From the NCBI GenBank assembly GCA_024234635.1, contig JACKNX010000001.1:452871-516870 (forward strand): a stretch of 64,000 nt of DNA. The letters run 5' to 3'. Shown in pieces: positions 46,931-63,898 of this stretch. The stretch's first letter is position 1, and each line of letters opens with the position of its first letter. Source of the DNA: Pseudomonadales bacterium. Lineage in GTDB: Bacteria; Pseudomonadota; Gammaproteobacteria; Pseudomonadales; Azotimanducaceae. A program made the position numbers and the translations under genes. The notes under the pieces are model-generated. The model had not been told where the DNA came from. It did no database searches and saw nothing but the letters and a program-made list of their open reading frames with translations.

Positions 46931-47053
46931 TTCAGGCTCCAATACCCACTGACCACGTTCGAAACGAAGCGTCTCCCCCACCATCGCCGCCTGGCGATCG
47001 CTTTTCTGACGCTGCGTTTCTGCTAAAGAACGCCCTTGAAAAAGGGAGGGCGA

Positions 47054-47081
47054 ATTATACGCACGGCAAAGAGTCGTGCAA
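47054..47081 (-). promoter_or_regulatory. S10-operon promoter
   Basis: On the minus strand TTGCAC (47076-47081) and a perfect TATAAT (47054-47059) are 16 bases apart. Transcription would begin near 47047, giving a leader of about 117 bases before rpsJ. The leader can form CGCCCT..AGGGCG and ATCGCC-AGGC-GGCGAT hairpins. An L4-binding role, as known in E. coli, is possible but not shown by sequence. Confidence 0.85.
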
Positions 47082-47088
47082 CTTTTAA

Positions 47089-47295
47089 TATTTCGCCTAC
47101 GGGCTCCTGCCCTTCCGGCGACCAACCGCTATCGCGGTCGGGCGACGGCAGCCGCTTCGCGTCCGCCGCGGGACGGCGCTTCCTGCGCCGTTCTCAATCG
47201 CTACCGTTACTGGGATCCGCCCCGTCGGCTTTACTTCCCGCCCGCCGTCCGGGACGCCGCGACGGCTTTCATTGCCCCCGCGGCTTATCCAGCCC
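47089..47295. other. tuf-rpsJ intergenic region
   Basis: 207 bp from the tuf stop to the S10 promoter. It holds a perfect hairpin ACGGCGC-TTCCT-GCGCCGT (47173-47191) without a U-run and, at 47089-47104, a 16-base motif that recurs at 63984-63999. No open frame or tRNA is present. Confidence 0.6.
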
Positions 47296-48486
<1,191 letters not shown>

Positions 48487-48556
48487 CTCAGGGTCTCCAG
48501 TTCTTCTGCTTCAGCGTCAGCGGTTGTGGTTAGCGTCTTGGTGTTACCGTTTGGTA

Positions 48557-50656
<2,100 letters not shown>

Positions 50657-50703
50657 GGTGCTCTCCTGGAACTGGGTAATCTGTGGGTGGCGTCAGTAAC
50701 GGA

Positions 50704-51177
50704 TCAGTAGCGGTAGTGAGAGAACATCTTGTTCGCTTCCGCCATGCGGTGCGTGTCCTCACGCTTGCGGACTGCCGCGCCCCGGCCTTCCGCCGCATCC
50801 TGGAGTTCACCAGCCAGTCGCGCGGCCATGGACTTCTCACCCCGCTTGCGGGCGCTATCCACGATCCAGCGCATGGCCAGTGCCTGGCGGCGACTGGCAC
50901 GCACCTCAACGGGCACCTGGTAGGTGGCACCGCCAACGCGGCGGGACTTCACTTCCACGTAAGGCGCAACGGATTCGAGCGCACGCTCGAAGATTTCCAC
51001 GGCGTTGTTCCGGTTACCCCGATCCTCGATACGCGTGAGGGCACCGTAGACGATACGCTCGGCCACGGCTTTCTTGCCGCTGACCATGACATGGTTGATG
51101 AACTTGGCGACAGTCTGGTTGTGGTATTTGGGATCCGGCAGGATTTCCCGCTTCGCGATGACGCGTCTTCTTGGCAT
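50704..51177 (-). CDS. rpsG: 30S ribosomal protein S7
   Basis: 157 residues. Head-assembly initiator and, in enterics, str-operon repressor. PRRRVIAKREILPDPKYHN at the start and RASRRQALAMRWI. 47 bases before fusA. Confidence 0.97.
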   Translation of the reverse strand: MPRRRVIAKREILPDPKYHNQTVAKFINHVMVSGKKAVAERIVYGALTRIEDRGNRNNAVEIFERALESVAPYVEVKSRRVGGATYQVPVEVRASRRQALAMRWIVDSARKRGEKSMAARLAGELQDAAEGRGAAVRKREDTHRMAEANKMFSHYRY

Positions 51178-51253
51178 GTCTAGCTCCCTGGCTTCAGGTG
51201 GTTTCCGGCCAAGATGCGCCGGACCTTACTGGAGTTGATGGTGATGGCCGGTA

Positions 51254-51625
51254 TTACTTCGGCCGCTTGGCTCCGTACTTGGAACGGGACTGGCGACGGC
51301 TGGTGACACCCGAGGTATCCAGCGTGCCGCGAACGGTGTGATAGCGCACGCCGGGCAGGTCCTTCACACGACCGCCCCGGATAAGGACGACGGAGTGTTC
51401 CTGCAGGTTGTGGCCCTCACCGCCGATGTACGAGGTGACCTCGTAACCGTTGGTCAGACGTACACGACAGACCTTGCGCAGCGCCGAGTTCGGCTTCTTC
51501 GGCGTGGTCGTGTACACCCGGGTGCAGACGCCGCGTTTCTGCGGGCAGCCCTGCAATGCCGGGACGATGTTCTTCGTGACTTTCTGCTTGCGCGGTTTGC
51601 GAACAAGCTGGCTGATGGTCGCCAT
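51254..51625 (-). CDS. rpsL: 30S ribosomal protein S12
   Basis: 123 residues from the ATG at 51625. TTTPKKPNSALRKVCRVRL and GRVKDLPGVRYHTVRG both show the wild-type lysines (PKKP and RVKD) where streptomycin-resistance changes occur, so a sensitive allele is predicted at these sites. Confidence 0.97.
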   Translation of the reverse strand: MATISQLVRKPRKQKVTKNIVPALQGCPQKRGVCTRVYTTTPKKPNSALRKVCRVRLTNGYEVTSYIGGEGHNLQEHSVVLIRGGRVKDLPGVRYHTVRGTLDTSGVTSRRQSRSKYGAKRPK

Positions 51626-51673
51626 GGTTTCGTTTCTCTGCTGGTTCGTCCCCGTCAACCGGGGACCGGTTCA

Positions 51674-51772
51674 GTTCCCGGTGCGGGAACGGCTGAGCGC
51701 CCCCGAGGGGGCGCGAATTCTAATGTGACCTATCCCGCCAGCGCAACCACAACGAATAGCCATTGTGGTTGC
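51674..51772 (-). promoter_or_regulatory. Three-hairpin rpoC-rpsL spacer
   Basis: In transcription order: a perfect 10-bp stem GCAACCACAA/TTGTGGTTGC with 10-base loop (51743-51772), an 8-bp GCGCCCCC/GGGGGCGC stem (51697-51714), and GTTCCCG-GTG-CGGGAAC (51674-51690). None has a U-run. They may slow, process or partially terminate rpoBC transcripts before the str operon. Confidence 0.6.
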
Positions 51773-51803
51773 CTCCTGACGCCGCGTGACTGACGGATGC
51801 CCG

Positions 51804-56012
<4,209 letters not shown>

Positions 56013-56022
56013 GTGCGCGCTC

Positions 56023-59000
56023 CTATTCCGTCTCCAGCTCGATATTGATGCCCAGTGACCGGATTTCCTTCACGAGTACGTTGAAGGCTTCCGGCATGCC
56101 GGGCTCCATGCGGAAATCGCCGTCCACGATGTTCTTGTACATCTTGGTACGACCACTGACGTCGTCGGACTTCACCGTCAGCATCTCCTGCAGCGTGTAC
56201 GCCGCACCGTATGCCTCCAGAGCCCACACTTCCATTTCGCCGAAACGCTGACCGCCAAACTGCGCCTTGCCACCCAGCGGCTGCTGCGTAACGAGGCTGT
56301 ACGATCCGGTGGACCGGGCATGCATCTTGTCGTCGACGAGGTGATTCAGCTTGAGCATGTACATGTAGCCAACCGTTACCGGTCGATCGAATTTTTCGCC
56401 CGTGCGGCCGTTGTACAGCGTGGTCTGGCCGCTGGTTGGCAGTTCAGCGAGTTCCAGCATCTTCTTGATCTCGGTTTCGCTGGCACCGTCAAACGCCGGT
56501 GTGGCAATCGGCAGACCCTTGCGCAGGTTCCCGGCCAGTTCAACGATCTCCGTATCGGTCAGGCTGGCGATGTCGACCTTTCGCTCGCCGATGCTGTTGT
56601 AGGCCTTCTCCAGGTAGTCGCGCAGTTCGGCGACCTTGGCCTGGGCTTCGAGCATGCGGCCGATCTTCTCACCGACACCTTTCACCGCCCAGCCAAGGTG
56701 CGCTTCGAGCACCTGACCGACGTTCATCCGGCTGGGCACGCCCAGGGGGTTGAGGACGATGTCCACGGGCTCGCCGTTTTCATCGAACGGCATGTCTTCC
56801 ACAGGCATGATGACCGATATCACACCCTTGTTGCCGTGCCGGCCGGCCATCTTGTCACCCGGCTGGATGCGACGCTTGATCGCCAGATAGACCTTGACGA
56901 TCTTGAGGACACCCGGTGCCAGGTCATCGCCGCTCTCGAGCTTCGATTTCTGGTCCTTGAAGGTGGCTTCCTGCTCTTCCTTTTTGGCTTTCAGATTCTG
57001 TTCCGCGGCGTCGAGTTGCGTGTTCAGCGCGTCGTCCGCCATGCGGATGCGGAACCATTCGTCTGTGGCCAGGCCATCGAGGTAACTGCTTTCGACGACT
57101 CCGCCTTTCGACAGACCAGGCGCACTCGCCACTTTCTGCCCCGTCAATACGCGACGCAGGCGCTCCAGCGTATCCACTTCAACGATGCGGTATTCGTCCG
57201 CCAGGTCCTTGCGCACCTTGGCAAGTTGCTGCTGCTCGATGTCCTTGGCGCGTTGATCCTTCTCGACCCCATCACGCGTGAACACCTGCACGTCGATGAC
57301 CGTACCCTTGACGCTGGTGGGCACCCGCAGACTGGTGTCCTTAACGTCCGAGGCCTTCTCCCCGAAGATTGCGCGCAGCAGCTTTTCTTCCGGCGTGAGC
57401 TGGGTTTCGCCTTTCGGCGTCACCTTGCCGACCAGAATGTCGCCGGCCTGCACTTCAGCCCCGATATAGACGATGCCGCTTTCGTCCAGTTTCGAGAGCG
57501 CGCCTTCCCCGACGTTGGGAATATCGCAGGTGATCTCTTCCGGTCCCAACCGGCTGTCGCGTGCGACGCAGGTCAGCTCCTGGATGTGGATGGACGTGAA
57601 CCGGTCTTCCTGAACGACCCGCTCGGACACCAGAATGGAGTCCTCGAAGTTGTAGCCATTCCAGGGCATGAACGCGATACGCATGTTCTGGCCGAGCGCC
57701 AGTTCACCTTTGTCCACCGACGGGCCGTCAGCGAGTACGTCACCGCGGGCGATGATGTCGCCGGGCTTCACGAGCGGCCGCTGATTGATACAGGTGTTCT
57801 GGTTCGATCGCGTGAACTTCGTGAGGTTATAGATATCCACGCCGGCTTCGCCCGCCGTCGCCTCTTCATCCGCGACACGTACCACAATACGACCAGCATC
57901 AACGCTATCGACCACGCCACCGCGCAACGCCACCGCGCAGACGCCGGAATCGCGCGCGACGGCGCGTTCCATGCCGGTACCGATGAGCGGCTTCTCGGCG
58001 CGAAGCGTGGGCACCGCCTGCCGTTGCATGTTGCTGCCCATCAACGCGCGGTTGGCGTCATCGTGTTCGAGGAAAGGTATGAGCGCCGCGGCCACGGACA
58101 CCACCTGCTTGGGGGATACGTCCATGTAATGCACGTTTTCCCTGGGCATGCGGTTGAATTCGTTGCGATGCCGCACTTCCACCATTTCCGTCGCGAAACT
58201 GCCATCTTCCGCCAGCGGCGCACTCGCCTGGGCGATGATGTACTCCGCCTCGTCGATCGCCGACAGATAGTCGACCTCTTTCGTAACGCGCCCGTCCACG
58301 ACACGGCGATATGGCGCCTCGAGGAAGCCATACTCGTTGGTGCGCGCGTACGTGGCCAGACTGTTGATGAGACCGATGTTCGGCCCTTCCGGGGTCTCGA
58401 TCGGACATACCCGACCGTAGTGCGTGGGGTGCACGTCGCGCACCTCAAAGCCCGCTCGTTCGCGTGTCAGACCACCCGGCCCGAGCGCGGAAACACGTCG
58501 CTTGTGGGTGACTTCCGACAGCGGATTGTTCTGGTCCATGAACTGCGACAGCTGGCTGGAGCCAAAGAACTCCTTGATCGCCGCGGCAACAGGCTTGGCG
58601 TTGATCATGTCCTGCGGCATGAGGCCTTCGCTCTCGGCCAGGCTGAGGCGCTCCTTCACGGCCCGCTCCACACGGATGAGACCAACGCGGAAGGCGTTTT
58701 CCGCCATTTCGCCCACGCTGCGCACCCGCCTGTTACCCAGGTGATCGATGTCGTCTACCGTGCCTCTGCCGTTGCGGATATCGATGAGCGTACGCAGCAC
58801 ATCGATGATGTCCTCGCGGGCCAGCGTGCCCTCCCCCTGGATTTCCTCGCGACCGAGCCGGCGGTTGAACTTCATCCGGCCGACGTTCGTCAGGTCGTAG
58901 CGTTCGGAGGAGAAAAACAGATTGTTGAAAAGGTTTTCCGCCGCTTCCTTGGTGGGCGGTTCGCCGGGGCGCATCATGCGGTAGATTTCCACCAACGCTT

Positions 59001-60096
59001 CCAGACGGTTGCTGGTGGGGTCGATACGCAGCGTATCCGACATGAACGGACCGCAGTCCAGCTCGTTGGTGTAGATGGTTTCGATATCGCCGATGCCCGC
59101 CTGTGCCACCTTGTCCAGCATCTCGCCAGTGATGATCGCATTGCAGGGAACCAGGATCTCACCGCTGGAGGGATCAACCAGATCGCGGGCGACCACGCGC
59201 TCCAGCAGGTATTCCCGCGGTACGTCGAGGGCCTTCAGTCCACTCTGCTCAAGCAGACGGACGTGGCGCGCGGTAACACGCTTGCCCGCTTCGACGATGA
59301 TCTTGCCGTTCTGGTCCACGATATCGAACGTGGCAACATCACCGCGCATACGCTCAGGTATCAGGTCGATGGTGAAACCATCGTCCTTGACGTGAAACAC
59401 GTTCTTTTCGAAGAACAGGTCAAGAATGTCTTCGGAGCTGTATTCCAGCGCACGTAACAGGATTGACGCCGGCAGCTTGCGGCGCCGGTCGATACGCACG
59501 AAAACACAGTCCTTGGGATCGAATTCAAAATCCAGCCATGAGCCACGGTAGGGGATCACCCGCGCGGAGTACAACAGCTTGCCGGAACTATGCGTCTTGC
59601 CGCGATCGTGGTCGAAGAACACACCCGGCGAACGGTGCAACTGGGAAACGACAACACGTTCCGTACCGTTGACGACAAAGGTGCCGTTCTCCGTCATGAG
59701 CGGAATTTCGCCCATGTAGACTTCCTGCTCCTTGACGTCCTTGATGGCTTTGTTACCCGACTCCTTGTCGTAAATGATGAGGCGTACTTTGACACGCAAC
59801 GGCGCCGCGTAGGTGGTGCCCCGCAGCACACACTCCTTCACATTGAAGGGGGGCGTGCCCAGACGATAATCCACATATTCCAGCGCCGCGCTGCCGGAAT
59901 AGCTGACTATCGGAAATACCGAGCGGAAAGCGGTGTGCAGCCCTACGTCAGACCGCTCGTCAGGTCCGCGTCCCGTTTGCAGGAACTGATTGTAGGAATC
60001 GACCTGGATGGCGAGCAGATAAGGCAGGTCCATCGCTTCAGGCAGTTTGCCGAAGTCTTTTCGGATTCGCTTCTTCTCGGTAAAGCTATACGCCAT
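56023..60096 (-). CDS. rpoB: RNA polymerase beta subunit
   Basis: 1357 residues from the ATG at 60096 (MAYSFTEKKRIRKDFGKLPE). The rifampicin region SSQLSQFMDQNNPLSEVTHK and RRVSALGPGGL is wild type at the common resistance positions. C-terminal GGKAQFGGQRFGEMEVWALE is intact. Upstream in-frame ATGs at 60120 and 60144 are not supported by similarity. Confidence 0.97.
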   Translation of the reverse strand: MAYSFTEKKRIRKDFGKLPEAMDLPYLLAIQVDSYNQFLQTGRGPDERSDVGLHTAFRSVFPIVSYSGSAALEYVDYRLGTPPFNVKECVLRGTTYAAPLRVKVRLIIYDKESGNKAIKDVKEQEVYMGEIPLMTENGTFVVNGTERVVVSQLHRSPGVFFDHDRGKTHSSGKLLYSARVIPYRGSWLDFEFDPKDCVFVRIDRRRKLPASILLRALEYSSEDILDLFFEKNVFHVKDDGFTIDLIPERMRGDVATFDIVDQNGKIIVEAGKRVTARHVRLLEQSGLKALDVPREYLLERVVARDLVDPSSGEILVPCNAIITGEMLDKVAQAGIGDIETIYTNELDCGPFMSDTLRIDPTSNRLEALVEIYRMMRPGEPPTKEAAENLFNNLFFSSERYDLTNVGRMKFNRRLGREEIQGEGTLAREDIIDVLRTLIDIRNGRGTVDDIDHLGNRRVRSVGEMAENAFRVGLIRVERAVKERLSLAESEGLMPQDMINAKPVAAAIKEFFGSSQLSQFMDQNNPLSEVTHKRRVSALGPGGLTRERAGFEVRDVHPTHYGRVCPIETPEGPNIGLINSLATYARTNEYGFLEAPYRRVVDGRVTKEVDYLSAIDEAEYIIAQASAPLAEDGSFATEMVEVRHRNEFNRMPRENVHYMDVSPKQVVSVAAALIPFLEHDDANRALMGSNMQRQAVPTLRAEKPLIGTGMERAVARDSGVCAVALRGGVVDSVDAGRIVVRVADEEATAGEAGVDIYNLTKFTRSNQNTCINQRPLVKPGDIIARGDVLADGPSVDKGELALGQNMRIAFMPWNGYNFEDSILVSERVVQEDRFTSIHIQELTCVARDSRLGPEEITCDIPNVGEGALSKLDESGIVYIGAEVQAGDILVGKVTPKGETQLTPEEKLLRAIFGEKASDVKDTSLRVPTSVKGTVIDVQVFTRDGVEKDQRAKDIEQQQLAKVRKDLADEYRIVEVDTLERLRRVLTGQKVASAPGLSKGGVVESSYLDGLATDEWFRIRMADDALNTQLDAAEQNLKAKKEEQEATFKDQKSKLESGDDLAPGVLKIVKVYLAIKRRIQPGDKMAGRHGNKGVISVIMPVEDMPFDENGEPVDIVLNPLGVPSRMNVGQVLEAHLGWAVKGVGEKIGRMLEAQAKVAELRDYLEKAYNSIGERKVDIASLTDTEIVELAGNLRKGLPIATPAFDGASETEIKKMLELAELPTSGQTTLYNGRTGEKFDRPVTVGYMYMLKLNHLVDDKMHARSTGSYSLVTQQPLGGKAQFGGQRFGEMEVWALEAYGAAYTLQEMLTVKSDDVSGRTKMYKNIVDGDFRMEPGMPEAFNVLVKEIRSLGINIELETE

Positions 60097-60169
60097 ACGT
60101 TTCTCCCGGGGATGTTTCATTGGCTGGGAATACGCGCTGCGCATTCGCTTCCAACGGCCAAAGGCCGGC

Positions 60170-60272
60170 TCGCGGCTGAACCGCGACCGACCCGTTAGCA
60201 GGCTGCCTGTTCAGCAACCCGTGGACCGGGTCATCACGACCCGGACTCGTGCCGGGCACATGTGCACCCGGC
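60170..60272 (-). promoter_or_regulatory. Structured rplL-rpoB spacer
   Basis: Within 279 bp between rplL and rpoB are GCCGGG..CCCGGC with an internal CACATGTG palindrome (60251-60272), the perfect CCGGGTC-ATCAC-GACCCGG hairpin (60226-60244) and TCGCGG-CTGAA-CCGCGA (60170-60186). E. coli has an attenuator and RNase III site in this spacer; the position suggests a like role here, but no U-run supports a simple terminator. Confidence 0.5.
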
Positions 60273-60375
60273 TCTGTATCTGCAGACGACGGCTTCGAAA
60301 TCGCACGGAAGGCCGCAACGACCTCCCGTGGATCTCTGTGACGTTGTAGTGCTGACAACACGCAAACAGCGCGTA

Positions 60376-60759
60376 TTACTTCAGCTCCACCGTTGCGCCA
60401 GCTTCCTCGAGCTGCTTCTTCACGTCTTCGGCTTCGGCCTTGCTCACGCCTTCCTTCACGTTGGACGGTGCGGAATCCACGACGTCCTTCGCTTCTTTCA
60501 GGCCCAGGCCGGTAACCGCGCGCACTACCTTGATGACGTTTACTTTTTTGTCACCAGCAGCAGTCAGAACGACGTTGAATTCCGTCTGCTCCTCGACGGC
60601 AGCGCCACCGCCGTCACCGCCACCCGCGGCGGGAGCCGCGGCAACGGCAACCGCAGCCGTTACGCCAAACTTCTCTTCCATCGCGGAAATGAGGTCAACG
60701 ACCTCCATGACGCTCATCGCCGCAATCGCGTCGAGGATCTCTTCTTTGGACAATGCCAT
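60376..60759 (-). CDS. rplL: 50S ribosomal protein L7/L12
   Basis: 127 residues. N-terminal dimer domain, Ala/Gly-rich hinge (AVAVAAAPAAGGGDGGG) and C-terminal factor-binding domain GDKKVNVIKVVRAVTGLGLKEAK. Stalk protein recruiting EF-Tu and EF-G. Confidence 0.97.
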   Translation of the reverse strand: MALSKEEILDAIAAMSVMEVVDLISAMEEKFGVTAAVAVAAAPAAGGGDGGGAAVEEQTEFNVVLTAAGDKKVNVIKVVRAVTGLGLKEAKDVVDSAPSNVKEGVSKAEAEDVKKQLEEAGATVELK

Positions 60760-60800
60760 TTCGGTATTACTCCTGATTTATCTCAATTCGCGGGGGCCTT

Positions 60801-61331
60801 TCAGCCCGCAGCCTGTTTTTGATCACGGACGGCAGCAATGGTACGTACCAGCTTGCCGGGCACCTCGTTCAAGGTGCGCGCGAGTTTGGCAATCGGTGCC
60901 TGCAGGGTAGCCATCAGCATGGACAGCGCCTGTTCCCTGGTCGGCAACTTGGCCAGGCGATCAATGTCGCTGGCAGCCAGCAGCTTGCCGCCGATCGACA
61001 ACGCCTTTACTTCGAGTTTTTCGTACTCTTTGGCGCAGTCTTTCAACAGGCGGGCCGCAGCGCCGGGATCGTCTTGCGAAAATGCCAGCAGCGTGGGACC
61101 AACGAGCGCCTCACTGAGGCATTCGAATTCCGTCCCTTCCACGGCCCGTCGAGCGAGCGTGTTACGGATGACGCGAAGGTACACACCTGACTCACGCGCT
61201 CTTTTACGCATGGAAGTCATCTGCGACACGGTCATTCCGCGATAGTCTGCCAGCACTGCCGAAAGCGCGTTCACCGCAACTCCGTTGACCTCGGCAACAA
61301 TTTCTTGTTTCTGCTCGAGTCTCAGTGCCAC
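60801..61331 (-). CDS. rplJ: 50S ribosomal protein L10
   Basis: 176 residues. Stalk base for L7/L12; ALSAVLADYRGMTVSQMTSMRKRARE. In enterics the L10-L12 complex represses this mRNA. A GGAG site precedes the ATG, right beside a 7-bp hairpin. Confidence 0.96.
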   Translation of the reverse strand: MALRLEQKQEIVAEVNGVAVNALSAVLADYRGMTVSQMTSMRKRARESGVYLRVIRNTLARRAVEGTEFECLSEALVGPTLLAFSQDDPGAAARLLKDCAKEYEKLEVKALSIGGKLLAASDIDRLAKLPTREQALSMLMATLQAPIAKLARTLNEVPGKLVRTIAAVRDQKQAAG

Positions 61332-61343
61332 TGTTTACTCCTT

Positions 61344-61458
61344 GGATATCGCCGATATCCGGTTCACAACCCACGTACGCCACAACGTCCGCCAGGCGGA
61401 TGTTGTACCGTTGCGTGGCCCTTACGGCGACTCCAGCCCGGATGCGCAAGCGCATCCG
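61344..61458 (-). ncRNA. L10-operon leader (candidate)
   Basis: The 310-bp rplA-rplJ gap contains strong hairpins: CGGATGCGC/GCGCATCCG (61439-61458), a 12-bp stem with one G-T pair ACAACGTCCGCC/GGCGGATGTTGT (61382-61406), and GGATATC-GCC-GATATCC (61344-61360) next to the rplJ Shine-Dalgarno. Known L10 leaders sit here and mediate autogenous control; homology to that family was not tested. The upstream third of the gap shows no clear promoter. Confidence 0.5.
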
Positions 61459-61641
61459 CGAATTGAGTCAGGCCGTCTACGTAGGCATTCATTAAGGCTT
61501 CAGCGCACGCGCTTCGCCGCCATACGGTTTTTGACGGAATCGCCGACTGCCTGACGGCTGACGGCGGGCCCTCAAAATGTTTCAGTCAACCCGCGCCTCA
61601 ACATGCGTTCAGCACGTGATACGCAGATCGTTCACCCGCCC

Positions 61642-62337
61642 TCAGACCGCCAGCGAGCCCTGGTCCACGGTGATTCCCGGGCCCATGGTGGTAGAAAGCG
61701 TAATCTTCTTCAGATAGATACCTTTGGCGGACGCCGGCTTTGCGCGTTTCAGGTCATTCAGAAGCGCCTCCAGGTTTTCTTTCACCTGAACGGCACCGAA
61801 CCCGACCTTGCCGAGACTGCCATGGATAATGCCGGCCTTGTCCGTTCGGAACTGGACCTGACCCGCCTTCGCGTTACGTACCGCAGTGGCGACGTCGGCC
61901 GTCACCGTTCCGGTTTTGGGGTTCGGCATCAGGCCTCGCGGTCCGAGAATCTTACCCAGCTGGCCAACAACACGCATGGTGTCCGGCGCAGCGACCACGA
62001 CGTCAAAATTCAGATTGCCGGCTTTCACCTGTTCCGCCAGGTCATCCAGGCCAACAATGTCCGCGCCCGCGGCCGTGGCCGCATCCGCCGCTGCACCCTG
62101 GGCAAAGACAGCAACACGAACGTCCTTGCCCGAGCCATGGGGGAGTGTAGTGGCGCCACGAACGACCTGATCCGACTTGCGCGGGTCAACGCCCAGATTG
62201 ATGGAAACGTCGATCGACTCCACGAACTTGGTCTTGGACAGTTCAGAGAGGAGTGCGACCGCTTCTTCGATGGGATAGCTCTTGGCCCGATCCACACGAT
62301 CCTGAATCAGCTTCAGGCGCTTGCTCAACTTAGCCAT
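61642..62337 (-). CDS. rplA: 50S ribosomal protein L1
   Basis: 231 residues. Stalk protein ejecting E-site tRNA; GLMPNPKTGTVTADVATAV is the signature. It abuts rplK directly. Confidence 0.97.
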   Translation of the reverse strand: MAKLSKRLKLIQDRVDRAKSYPIEEAVALLSELSKTKFVESIDVSINLGVDPRKSDQVVRGATTLPHGSGKDVRVAVFAQGAAADAATAAGADIVGLDDLAEQVKAGNLNFDVVVAAPDTMRVVGQLGKILGPRGLMPNPKTGTVTADVATAVRNAKAGQVQFRTDKAGIIHGSLGKVGFGAVQVKENLEALLNDLKRAKPASAKGIYLKKITLSTTMGPGITVDQGSLAV

Positions 62338-62769
62338 TTACACGCCCTCCACGTCGATACCCGCACTACGGGCACTGCCCGCTATGGTGCGCACGGCTGC
62401 ATCGAGATCAGCTGCCGTGAGATCCGGCATTTTCACCTTGGCAATCTCCTCGAGTTGCTCCCGGTTGATCTTGCCGACCTTGTTGGAGTTGGGTGTGGCG
62501 CTGCCTTTTGGCAGATTCAATGCCTTGCGCAGCAGCACGGACGCCGGTGGCGTCTTCATGATGAAGGAGTAGGAACGGTCCGAGTACACGGTGATCACCA
62601 CCGGGGTGGGAAGCCCCGGCTCGAGATGTTGTGTCTGGGCGTTGAAGGACTTGCAGAAGTCCATGATGTTGACGCCATGCTGACCGAGCGCAGGTCCTAC
62701 CGGCGGACTGGGATTGGCTTGACCCGCCTTTACCTGCAACTTCACGTAAGCCGTGATCTTGCTTGCCAT
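62338..62769 (-). CDS. rplK: 50S ribosomal protein L11
   Basis: 143 residues from the ATG at 62769. GTPase-centre protein sensed by RelA; VKAGQANPSPPVGPALGQHG holds the proline-rich N-domain and KVGKINREQLEEIAK the RNA-binding domain. Confidence 0.97.
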   Translation of the reverse strand: MASKITAYVKLQVKAGQANPSPPVGPALGQHGVNIMDFCKSFNAQTQHLEPGLPTPVVITVYSDRSYSFIMKTPPASVLLRKALNLPKGSATPNSNKVGKINREQLEEIAKVKMPDLTAADLDAAVRTIAGSARSAGIDVEGV

Positions 62770-62900
62770 TTCTAGACTCCAGTTTGGGTACAGACGTGCA
62801 GCGACCAGCGCTTGCACTCCCCGTTGTTAAAGCCGCCAGCCGATCCTCAACGATCCACCAGCGGCATCTCGACCCACCAGCAAGGTGGATCTTGGTTTCG

Positions 62901-63434
62901 TCAGGCCTTCTCGACCTGGCTGAAATCGAGTTCCACCGGGGTCGAACGACCAAAAATGGTCACCGCGACATTCAGGCGGTTCTTTTCGTAATTCACTTCT
63001 TCTACGATGCCGTTGAAATCGTTGAACGGTCCGTCGACGACCCGTACGACCTCTCCTGGCTCGAACACCGTCTTCGGTGTCGCCTTTTCGCTGCCCACGC
63101 GGATCCGGTCGAGAATGGCCTGTGCCTCACGATCGGACAGGGGGGCAGGCTTGTCCGCCTTGCCGCCGATGAAACCGAGCACACGGGGCGTTTCCTTTAC
63201 GAGGTGCCAGGACTCGTCATTGAGCTCCATTTCCACCAGCACGTAGCCAGGGAAAAACTTTCGCTCACTACGCCGTTTCTGCCCGGCCTTCATCTCCACC
63301 ACTTCCTCGGAAGGCACGAGGATCTCGCCGAAATACTCCCCCAACGATGACAGGGCCACGCGTTCCTTGAGGGCGCGTGCCACGCTCTTCTCAAAGCCCG
63401 AATAGGCGTGCACGACGTACCATCTTTTAGTCAT
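62901..63434 (-). CDS. nusG: Transcription antitermination factor NusG
   Basis: 177 residues. NGN domain (WYVVHAYSGFEKSVARAL) and C-terminal KOW domain (FEPGEVVRVVDGPFNDFNG). Links polymerase to S10 or Rho. 64 bases after secE. Confidence 0.97.
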   Translation of the reverse strand: MTKRWYVVHAYSGFEKSVARALKERVALSSLGEYFGEILVPSEEVVEMKAGQKRRSERKFFPGYVLVEMELNDESWHLVKETPRVLGFIGGKADKPAPLSDREAQAILDRIRVGSEKATPKTVFEPGEVVRVVDGPFNDFNGIVEEVNYEKNRLNVAVTIFGRSTPVELDFSQVEKA

Positions 63435-63498
63435 TCCCGCGTTCCCTTATTCGAGTTGTCACGTCGTGCTTGTCATTGAACGGATCAGGCGTCGGCAA

Positions 63499-63879
63499 TC
63501 AGCCGATCACCGCAGTCACAAGTGCGCTGAGAGTCCAGTCCAGCAGCCACAACAACAGGGCAAAAATTGCGATCAGCACCAGTACCACGAGCGTGGTCTG
63601 CGTGGTTTCCTGGTTGCTGGGCCACACCACACGCCGGATCTCGACCCGCGCTTCCCTGATCAGTTCCCACGCCGCACCACCGCTTTCAGTAAGCGACGCA
63701 ATATACAGCCCGAGGGAGCCGACCACGATCAATCCGATGACTCGCAGCAGAAGCGAGTGGTCCTGGAAATACCAGTTACCTACCACGCCGGCACCCGCGC
63801 AAGCAGCTACGACCAGCCATTTCAGCCAGTCCAGTGCTGTTGATTTCTGTGCTTCGGTACCTGCGCTCACTTCCAGCAA
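63499..63879 (-). CDS. secE: Preprotein translocase subunit SecE
   Basis: 126 residues with three hydrophobic spans, the enteric-type long form. REARVEIRRVVWPSNQETTQT is the conserved amphipathic segment preceding the essential last span. It lies between tRNA-Trp and nusG. Confidence 0.95.
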   Translation of the reverse strand: MLEVSAGTEAQKSTALDWLKWLVVAACAGAGVVGNWYFQDHSLLLRVIGLIVVGSLGLYIASLTESGGAAWELIREARVEIRRVVWPSNQETTQTTLVVLVLIAIFALLLWLLDWTLSALVTAVIG

Positions 63880-63898
63880 ACCATTTTTTGACTGCTCG

